A stretch of DNA of 34,183 nt, taken from contig CAIOHZ010000146.1 in the NCBI GenBank assembly GCA_903858165.1, positions 1-34,183 of the forward strand, in the 5' to 3' direction. The position numbers and the translations under genes are program-made. Positions 28,316 to 34,183 of this stretch are shown piece by piece; position 1 is the first letter of the stretch; each line of letters begins with the position of its first letter. The notes beneath the pieces were generated by a model that saw nothing but the letters and a program-made list of their open reading frames with translations, did no database searches and was not told the origin of the DNA. The DNA is from an uncultured Pseudomonadota bacterium (GTDB lineage: Bacteria; Pseudomonadota; Gammaproteobacteria; Steroidobacterales; Steroidobacteraceae).

Positions 28316-29869
28316 TTGTCTTCCCTGACTGAAACCGGCCTCATCAGCGACTGGTTGGCGCACCATGCCCGCCTGCGTCCCGCGCACACGGCGGTCATCG
28401 ACCTCGCCACCGGCCGTCACTTCAGTTACGGGCAATGGTTTTTGCGCGTGGCCCGACTAGCAGGCGCGCTCCGCGAACGCGGCGTGCAGCCTGGCGACCG
28501 CGTCATGGTGCTGGCGCGCAATTCCACCGATGTTTACGAAACGCTGTTCGCCTGCTGGCGCATTGGCGCCGTGTTCATGCCCGTGAACTGGCGGTTGGCG
28601 TCGAGCGAAATCGCGGACATCGTTGCTGATGCGGCACCAGCGCTGGTGCTGGTGGACGAAGAATTCGTGGCGCTGTTGCCCGTTGATGCCGCGCACTCCG
28701 CGTCCTCCGCGAATGCGCGCGCACCCGCCCGCCTGCTCCGCCGTCCCGGCGACGCTGCCAGCGACTACGAACAAGCCATTGCCAACGCTATGCCCATACT
28801 GGAATTTGCCGTGGTTGGCCTCGACACCGTGAACACGCTGCTTTACACCTCGGGTACCACCGGGCAGCCGAAGGGTGTCATCGGCAACTGGCGAATGACC
28901 ACCGTGATGCTACTGCAGGCCAGCATTAGCGGTGGCTTGGGCGCGGACTGCGTCACGCTCACCGCTGCGCCGCAGTTCCACACGGCAGGTTTGAATTCTT
29001 TTGCTACGGCGCTCATTCACTTGGGCGGCACGCTGGTGGTGATGGCTGCGTGGGAACCGGGCGAGGCACTGCGTCTGCTGGCGGACCCGGCGCTTGCCGT
29101 AACGCATACGCTGGGGGTGCCCACGCAGTTCTTGCTGATGACGCGGCACCCTACGTTCGGCACCCTGCAGTTCCCTACCCTGCGCATGGCAGCGGTGGGC
29201 GGCGCGCCGCCAACGCCTACGCTCATGGATACCTGTGCCGCCCACGGCCTACCGCTAACGCCCGGCTACGGCATGACGGAATGCTTTGGCGTGACCCAGA
29301 TCAGCGCTGCCGTGGCGCGCCGCAAGCCCGGCGCCGTGGGTTGGCCGGCGCTCTACACCGAACTACGCGTGGCCGATGAGAACGGGCGTGTGGTACCGGC
29401 AGGCGAAGTCGGTGAGATTCAAATTCGCAGCGCAGGCGTCACGCCGGGCTATTGGAACCAACCGGAGGCCACGGCCGCGGCATTCATGAATGGTTGGTAC
29501 CGCACCGGCGATATGGGTTACTTCGATGACGAAGGGCTCCTGTACGTGGTGGACCGCAAGAAAGATATGTACATCAGCGGTGGCGAGAACGTGTATCCCG
29601 TGGAAGTGGAAAATGTCATCAGCAGCTTCCCGGAAGTTTTGCAGGTGGCATGCATCGGCGTGCCGCATGACATTTGGGGCGAGGTGGGTGTGGCGTACCT
29701 GACGCTCCGCCCGGGCTTCACGGTCGATGCCGCCGAAACATTCGCCGCGCGTTGCCGCGAGCAACTCGCAGCATTCAAGGTACCGAAGAGTTTCCATGTG
29801 GTGGAACAGCTGCCCATGAGCGCGCAGGGCAAGGTGCTGAAGACCGAACTGAGGAAGCAACATGGTTGA
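28316..29869 (+). CDS. AMP-binding acyl-CoA synthetase
   Basis: The product of 517 aa activates a carboxylic acid with ATP and joins it to CoA. The P-loop YTSGTTGQPKGV is at 177-188, the A5 motif GYGMTE follows, YRTGDMGYFDDEG and RKKDMYISGGENVYPVEVE mark the hinge, and catalytic Lys506 is in AQGKVLK. The start is TTG at 28316, supported by GGGGT about 5 nt upstream and by the family N-terminus following at once; no ATG suits. It overlaps the next gene by 8 nt. The family covers medium/long-chain, aromatic and steroid-derived acids; the substrate is unknown. Confidence 0.93.
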   Translation: MSSLTETGLISDWLAHHARLRPAHTAVIDLATGRHFSYGQWFLRVARLAGALRERGVQPGDRVMVLARNSTDVYETLFACWRIGAVFMPVNWRLASSEIADIVADAAPALVLVDEEFVALLPVDAAHSASSANARAPARLLRRPGDAASDYEQAIANAMPILEFAVVGLDTVNTLLYTSGTTGQPKGVIGNWRMTTVMLLQASISGGLGADCVTLTAAPQFHTAGLNSFATALIHLGGTLVVMAAWEPGEALRLLADPALAVTHTLGVPTQFLLMTRHPTFGTLQFPTLRMAAVGGAPPTPTLMDTCAAHGLPLTPGYGMTECFGVTQISAAVARRKPGAVGWPALYTELRVADENGRVVPAGEVGEIQIRSAGVTPGYWNQPEATAAAFMNGWYRTGDMGYFDDEGLLYVVDRKKDMYISGGENVYPVEVENVISSFPEVLQVACIGVPHDIWGEVGVAYLTLRPGFTVDAAETFAARCREQLAAFKVPKSFHVVEQLPMSAQGKVLKTELRKQHG

Positions 29870-30914
29870 AGCAACAGCGGCGGTCGTCCCAGCGGCGGTC
29901 ACCCCAGTGGCAGAGATATCGAATGCCCTGGGTACAGTCGCTGCCATAGGCGTAGCTAGCGCGACCCTGAAGGCACGCATCTGCGCACTCAAAGCGCGTA
30001 TGGCGCTCCCGGTGTTTGCGGCGCCCATGTTTCTGGTGTCGGGGCCGGAACTGGTCATCGCTGCCTGCAAGGCCGGCGTTGTTGGCACGTTCCCTACGCT
30101 GAACGCACGCCCCATCGAAGAGCTGGAGCGCTGGTTTCAGCAAATCGCTGCCGAACTAGGCGCTTTCAAGGCTGCGGGCGGCAACCCGGCGCCGTGGGCG
30201 GCGAACCTCATCGTTCACCGTAGCAATCCGCGGGCTGAAGCGGACTTGGCACTGACCCTGCGCTATCAGCCGGAGATTGTCATCACCGCCCTGAGCACGC
30301 CGGCTTCAGTGATTGAAGCGGTGCATGGCTATGGCGGGCTGGTGTTTGCCGATGTGAACTCTGTGGCTTATGCGCGCAAGGCCGCTGCCGCTGGCGCGGA
30401 TGGTCTCGTGCTCATTGCTTCCGGCGCGGGCGGCCATACCGGTGCGTTAACGCCATTCGCCTTCGTGGCCGCTGTGCGCGAGTTCTTTGCTGGACCGCTT
30501 ATCGTCGGTGGGGGCATCGCTAATGGCCGTGCCGTCCGTGCGGTGGAAGTATTGGGTGCGGACTTCGCCTATATCGGTACGCGGTTCATCGCTACCGCCG
30601 AGAGCCGCGCGGCGGAAGGCTACAAGCAAATGCTGGTGGACAGTACCGAGGAAGATTTGCTGCTCACTGCGCACTTCACGGGTGTGCCGGCGAACTACTT
30701 GCGGCCGAGCATTGAGGCGGCGGGGCTGAAGCCGGAAGCACTGAGCGTGCGCGCCGAGAAGAAGTTCGACCACCGCGGCAGCGACGAGGCCAAAGCTTGG
30801 CGCGACATTTGGGCGGCTGGCCAAGGCGTACGCCAAGTGAAGCACTTGCCGCCTGTGGCCGCACTGGTGGCCGAACTGCGCGCCGACTATCTGGCCGCAC
30901 GCGCGACGCCTTAA
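29862..30914 (+). CDS. Nitronate monooxygenase-family FMN enzyme
   Basis: The product of 350 aa has the TIM-barrel NMO/enoyl-reductase fold: PVFAAPMFLVSGPELV at about 50-65, FADVNSVAYARKAAAAGADG, the GAGGHTGALTPFAF segment with the conserved GH, LIVGGGIANGRA and YIGTRFIA for FMN phosphate. Known members oxidise nitronates or reduce enoyl thioesters, and some act in steroid-ring degradation, so the reaction cannot be fixed. ATG at 29862 has GAGGAAG 4-5 nt upstream and overlaps the ligase stop by 8 nt, a coupled pair. It gives an unusual 46-residue Ala/Val-rich N-terminal extension before the barrel; an ATG at 30000 would give the normal family start. Confidence 0.9.
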   Translation: MVEATAAVVPAAVTPVAEISNALGTVAAIGVASATLKARICALKARMALPVFAAPMFLVSGPELVIAACKAGVVGTFPTLNARPIEELERWFQQIAAELGAFKAAGGNPAPWAANLIVHRSNPRAEADLALTLRYQPEIVITALSTPASVIEAVHGYGGLVFADVNSVAYARKAAAAGADGLVLIASGAGGHTGALTPFAFVAAVREFFAGPLIVGGGIANGRAVRAVEVLGADFAYIGTRFIATAESRAAEGYKQMLVDSTEEDLLLTAHFTGVPANYLRPSIEAAGLKPEALSVRAEKKFDHRGSDEAKAWRDIWAAGQGVRQVKHLPPVAALVAELRADYLAARATP

Positions 30915-30929
30915 GCCGCACCTAGCTTA

Positions 30930-32273
30930 TTAGGCTTCCGCCGCGTTCACTTCCGCCATGCGGGCGCAGAAGTGACGGCGGTTGAACGCGAACATCACCA
31001 GCCCGAACAGGCAGGCGCCACCGCCGACGATTGACAACGAGTAGCGCAGTTTCGCTTCATCCGCAAAGCCATAGTCGGTGAGCAGTGCTACCGCAGTAGG
31101 GCCGATGAAGAAGCCGATGGTGTTCAGCGTGAAGTAGTAAAAGGCGATGATCTGCGCACGCATGTTGGCCGGCGCGATGGAGACGATAGCCGTCGAGCCA
31201 CCGGCTGTCGCCGCTGCTGCGGCGATGGCGGTAGGCAGCATCATCCACACGGCTGCGGTGGGCGTGGGCATGAGCGGCATGGTGATGTAGCAAATGCTTA
31301 GCACCACGTAAGCGCCAATACACAGTCGCAGGTAGCCATCGAGATGCTTGCGCTGCGCGCGGTCTGCTAGCCAGCCGCCAACGAACACACCGAGCAGACC
31401 AGAGAAAATGCTGATTTTGCCCCGCATTGCCATGAAGCCACCGAGTTCTGCGGGGTTCAGGTCATAAGTGCGGCGTAGCAGTTCCGGCACCCAAAACCCA
31501 ATGCCGTAAGCCATGATGCCCATCATGGCCAGTGCCAAGTACAGCAGGATGTAGGTGCGCCATTCGCGGCGCAGGTAGGCGATGGTGACGTTTACGGGCG
31601 TGGCACGTAGGTCGCCGCCGCGGTCGCGGCGGAACGGTTCGCGAATGGTGAGCACCAGCAGCGCCACCAACAGGCCTGGCAGGCCAACCCAGATGAATAC
31701 TTGCTGCCACGGGGCCAAAACCCCAAGGAACGGTACCGCGATGGGCCCTTGTTCCTTCAGCACCGGGTAGAGTTTGCCGCCGATGATGTTCGCTACGCCG
31801 CCGCCACTGGAGATGCCTGCGCTGTAAAGCCCGATGGCGCGGCCGAGGCGTTCCTTGGGGAAGTAGTCCTTCATGATGGACAGTGCCGCGGGGTTCAGTG
31901 CCGCTTCGCCCGCACCCACGCCCACGCGCGCCATGAACAGGCCAGGGTAAGTGGTGGCCATGCCGCAAGCGGCGGTCATGAGGCTCCATACCGCAATACC
32001 GCCGAAGATAATCCAGCGGCGGTTGCTGCTGTCCGCCAGCCACGCCAGCGCAATGCCGAAGAAGGTGTAGAACACCGCGAAGGCGCCGCCCAGCAGGAAA
32101 CTGATTTGCGTATCGGAAATGCCAAGATCGGCCCGGATGTCGGGCACCAGCATGGCGATGATTTCGCGGTCGATGAACGCCAGAATGTAGGCTAGTAACA
32201 ACACCACCACGACATACCAGGCGTAGAGCGGGTGGGGGTAGGGCGCATCAGCGCCGCTGGGCGTGCGATTCAT
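30930..32273 (-). CDS. MFS transporter, spinster-like
   Basis: The product of 447 aa has about 12 membrane segments. The first contains LAYILAFIDREIIAMLVPDI, typical of spinster-like MFS carriers in degraders of lipids, aromatics and steroids, followed by GISDTQISFLLGGAFAVFY and the inter-helix 2-3 loop LADSSNRRW; a second loop is GWLADRAQRK. ATG at 32273 has AGGGGA about 8 nt upstream. It is convergent with the NMO gene (15 nt apart) and divergent from the DUF885 gene across 154 bp. The substrate is unknown; an organic anion or acid processed by the adjacent ligase is a reasonable guess. Confidence 0.92.
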   Translation of the reverse strand: MNRTPSGADAPYPHPLYAWYVVVVLLLAYILAFIDREIIAMLVPDIRADLGISDTQISFLLGGAFAVFYTFFGIALAWLADSSNRRWIIFGGIAVWSLMTAACGMATTYPGLFMARVGVGAGEAALNPAALSIMKDYFPKERLGRAIGLYSAGISSGGGVANIIGGKLYPVLKEQGPIAVPFLGVLAPWQQVFIWVGLPGLLVALLVLTIREPFRRDRGGDLRATPVNVTIAYLRREWRTYILLYLALAMMGIMAYGIGFWVPELLRRTYDLNPAELGGFMAMRGKISIFSGLLGVFVGGWLADRAQRKHLDGYLRLCIGAYVVLSICYITMPLMPTPTAAVWMMLPTAIAAAAATAGGSTAIVSIAPANMRAQIIAFYYFTLNTIGFFIGPTAVALLTDYGFADEAKLRYSLSIVGGGACLFGLVMFAFNRRHFCARMAEVNAAEA

Positions 32274-32427
32274 GGACGGTATCCCCTGCTATTGCCTGGC
32301 CGGCCTCGACGTGCCGGCTCTATTTCGTTGTGCCCCGAGTGTGGCAGAAACCCGGACCCTGCTAAAGTTGGGGTTTACCCGGTACCCGCTGGCAGCCGCC
32401 GGCCCCCGTGGACGACTGGAGCTTCCT

Positions 32428-34179
32428 ATGTCGCGTGCCTCCCGCTTGGCCCTTGTCGGGCGCATGGCCTTCGGCCTCGCCGCCGCCAGCCTGCTGCTCG
32501 TGGGCTGCGTTCGCAAGCCTGTCCCGCCCGTGGCCCCGGCCGTGTCGTTAGCGAAGGCAACCGAGACGGTTATCGCCGCCTACTACAAGGCCAACCCCAC
32601 GTTCGCCGCCAACGCGGGTCTGCATGAATTTGACGGCCAGTTGCCCGACTGGAGCGCGGCGGGTCTGCAGGCGGGAATGGTGGAACTGGAACAGCAGCGC
32701 GCCATGCTGGCCGCATACACGGACGCGCACTTGAGCGCCGCCGAGCGCGTGGACCGCGATCACTTGCTGACGGTCATCGACCGCGAACTGTTCTGGCAAA
32801 AGATTGCCGAGGCGCCCCAGACCAACCCTTCGTACTACCTAGACACGCTGAGCCCGAGCCTCTACGTGGCGCGCCCCTACGGCACGCCCGAACAACGCTT
32901 GCGCGCGTTCATCGCTTACACCAAGAGCGTGGTGAGGGCGGCGCCGCAGATTCAGGCGAACCTGCGCACCCCCATGCCGGCGACCTTCGTGAAGGTGGGC
33001 GCCGACGGCTTTGGTGGTTTGGCAGATTTCTACCGCAAGGACGTGCCGCTGGCATTCACGGGCGTGGGAGACGCTGCGCTGCAGGCTGAACTGCAGGCTG
33101 CTATTGGCCCGGCTGCCGATGCCATGCAGAAGTTGGCGGACTGGGTGAAGGCGCAAGAGCAAACCGCCACCGGCCCGCTGCCGCTCGGTACCGAACGCTA
33201 CAACCAAATGCTGCAAATGACTGAGCGCGTGAACCTGCCCGTGGGCGAGGTGGAGCGTGTGGGCAAGGCGGACTTGGAGCGCAACTTGAAGGCGTTGGCT
33301 GCGGCTTGCGCCGAGTTCGCGCCGAACGCCGCGCTTGCCGAGTGCGCGCGCCGCGTGCGCGACCGCAAGCCTGCCATGGCGAACCCGGTGGAAGCTGCGC
33401 GTGCCCAACTGAAGATGCTGCGCCAGTTCTTGGTGGACAAGGATGTGGTGACTATTCCCGGCACGGAGCAAGCGTTGGTGAATGAATCGCCGCCGTTCAA
33501 CCGCCAGAACTTCGCCTACATCGACCCGCCCGGCCCGTTCGAAAAGAACATGCCTTCGGTGTACTACATCTCCCCACCAGACCCGACTTGGCCGGCGCAG
33601 GTGCAGCGCGACTATCTGCCGGGCGAATACTTGCTGCTGGCTACCAGTGTTCATGAAGTATGGCCGGGCCATTTCCTGCATGTCCTGCATGCCAATCGTG
33701 CTCAATCCACCGTGGGCAGGCTCTTCGTGGGCTATGCCTATGCCGAAGGCTGGGCGCACTACACCGAAGAGATGATGTGGGAGCAAGGCTTGGTGGGCAC
33801 GCCGGACGCGCACATTGGCCAACTACTGCAGGCGCTGATGCGCAACTGCCGGCTGCTGAGCTCCATCGGCCTGCATACGCAGGGCTGGAAGGTGGAAGAC
33901 AGCCAGCGCTGCTTCAGTGAACAGGCCTATGCCGATGAAGGTAGTGCTCGCCAGCAGGCCGCACGTGGCACCTACGACCCGGCCTACCTGAACTACACCC
34001 TTGGCAAGCTGATGATCATGAAGCTCCGCCAAGACTGGCTGGCAGCGCCGGTGGCGGCTGGCAGGCCACCGCGTACGCTGAAGGATTTCCACGACCAGTT
34101 CCTGTCGTACGGTGGCCCACCCATTCCGGTGGTGCGCAAGGCCATGCTGGGCGATGCGGACAACGGCCCGGTGCTGTAA
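32428..34179 (+). CDS. DUF885 lipoprotein, probable zinc metallopeptidase
   Basis: The product of 583 aa is a DUF885-family protein. The chosen ATG at 32428 gives a lipoprotein signal with lipobox LVGC (Cys27), so it is probably anchored in an envelope membrane; an upstream start would bury that signal. The metal site is HEVWPGH (H409, E410, H415) followed by E440 in AEGWAHYTEE, a gluzincin-like arrangement known for this family. The segment DRDHLLTVIDRELF near 109-122 and the C-terminal SYGGPPIPVVRKAML are also characteristic. No peptide substrate is known. The stop codon ends 4 nt before the window edge. The 154-bp gap upstream holds no clear promoter. Confidence 0.92.
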   Translation: MSRASRLALVGRMAFGLAAASLLLVGCVRKPVPPVAPAVSLAKATETVIAAYYKANPTFAANAGLHEFDGQLPDWSAAGLQAGMVELEQQRAMLAAYTDAHLSAAERVDRDHLLTVIDRELFWQKIAEAPQTNPSYYLDTLSPSLYVARPYGTPEQRLRAFIAYTKSVVRAAPQIQANLRTPMPATFVKVGADGFGGLADFYRKDVPLAFTGVGDAALQAELQAAIGPAADAMQKLADWVKAQEQTATGPLPLGTERYNQMLQMTERVNLPVGEVERVGKADLERNLKALAAACAEFAPNAALAECARRVRDRKPAMANPVEAARAQLKMLRQFLVDKDVVTIPGTEQALVNESPPFNRQNFAYIDPPGPFEKNMPSVYYISPPDPTWPAQVQRDYLPGEYLLLATSVHEVWPGHFLHVLHANRAQSTVGRLFVGYAYAEGWAHYTEEMMWEQGLVGTPDAHIGQLLQALMRNCRLLSSIGLHTQGWKVEDSQRCFSEQAYADEGSARQQAARGTYDPAYLNYTLGKLMIMKLRQDWLAAPVAAGRPPRTLKDFHDQFLSYGGPPIPVVRKAMLGDADNGPVL

Positions 34180-34183
34180 TGGC

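Noticed and set aside
30921-30934. CCTA-gcttat-TAGG as a bidirectional terminator between the NMO and MFS genes
   Set aside because: Only four base pairs and no T-run; too weak to call.

Overview
The window is a GC-rich stretch of chromosome from a gammaproteobacterium, and almost all of it is housekeeping genes. Gene order points to this class: mreBCD next to mrdA-rodA-mltB-rlpA, divergent from gatCAB; hemA-prfA-prmC divergent from a TPR gene-lolB-ispE-tRNA-Gln-prs-rplY-pth-ychF, the order known from Pseudomonas-type genomes. The genus cannot be fixed by eye. Several metabolic genes (SDR, aminoglycoside-phosphotransferase-fold kinase, aldehyde dehydrogenase, acyl-CoA synthetase, nitronate-monooxygenase-family enzyme, spinster-like MFS carrier) suggest an organism that degrades lipid-like or hydroxylated acids.

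Layout. 2-2860 (+): the 3' end of an RCC1 beta-propeller gene, an SDR oxidoreductase and an APH-fold kinase, tightly packed. 2692-10515 (-): a seven-gene cell-shape and wall unit, mreB-mreC-mreD-mrdA-rodA-mltB-rlpA, with most junctions overlapping; rlpA runs tail-to-tail 169 bp into the kinase gene. 10516-10755: a divergent promoter region. 10756-13983 (+): gatC-gatA-gatB for Glu-tRNA(Gln)/Asp-tRNA(Asn) amidation. 14093-14998 (+): hslO (Hsp33). 15078-21169 (-), in transcription order: hemA-prfA-prmC, an aldehyde dehydrogenase, a cyclophilin and mtgA. 21270-28221 (+): TPR protein, lolB, ispE, tRNA-Gln(UUG), prs, rplY, pth, ychF. 28316-30914 (+): acyl-CoA synthetase and NMO-family enzyme. 30930-32273 (-): MFS transporter. 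32428-34179 (+): DUF885 lipoprotein peptidase.

How the genes work together. MreBCD, PBP2, RodA, the lytic transglycosylases MltB and RlpA, and the monofunctional glycosyltransferase MtgA all build or remodel peptidoglycan. GatCAB, tRNA-Gln, PrfA, PrmC (which methylates PrfA), HemA (which uses Glu-tRNA), L25, Pth and YchF serve translation or tRNA use. LolB serves lipoprotein localisation, IspE isoprenoid supply and Prs nucleotide supply.

I found no CRISPR array, prophage, transposon, toxin-antitoxin pair or recognisable defence system. No convincing undescribed multi-gene system is visible. The points that most deserve a second look are the convergent coding overlap, the symmetric mreB/gatC promoter region, REP-like palindromes, strong hairpins around prs, a possibly leaderless TPR gene, and the SDR/kinase and ligase/NMO gene pairs. 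No stretch longer than 300 bases lacks a gene.
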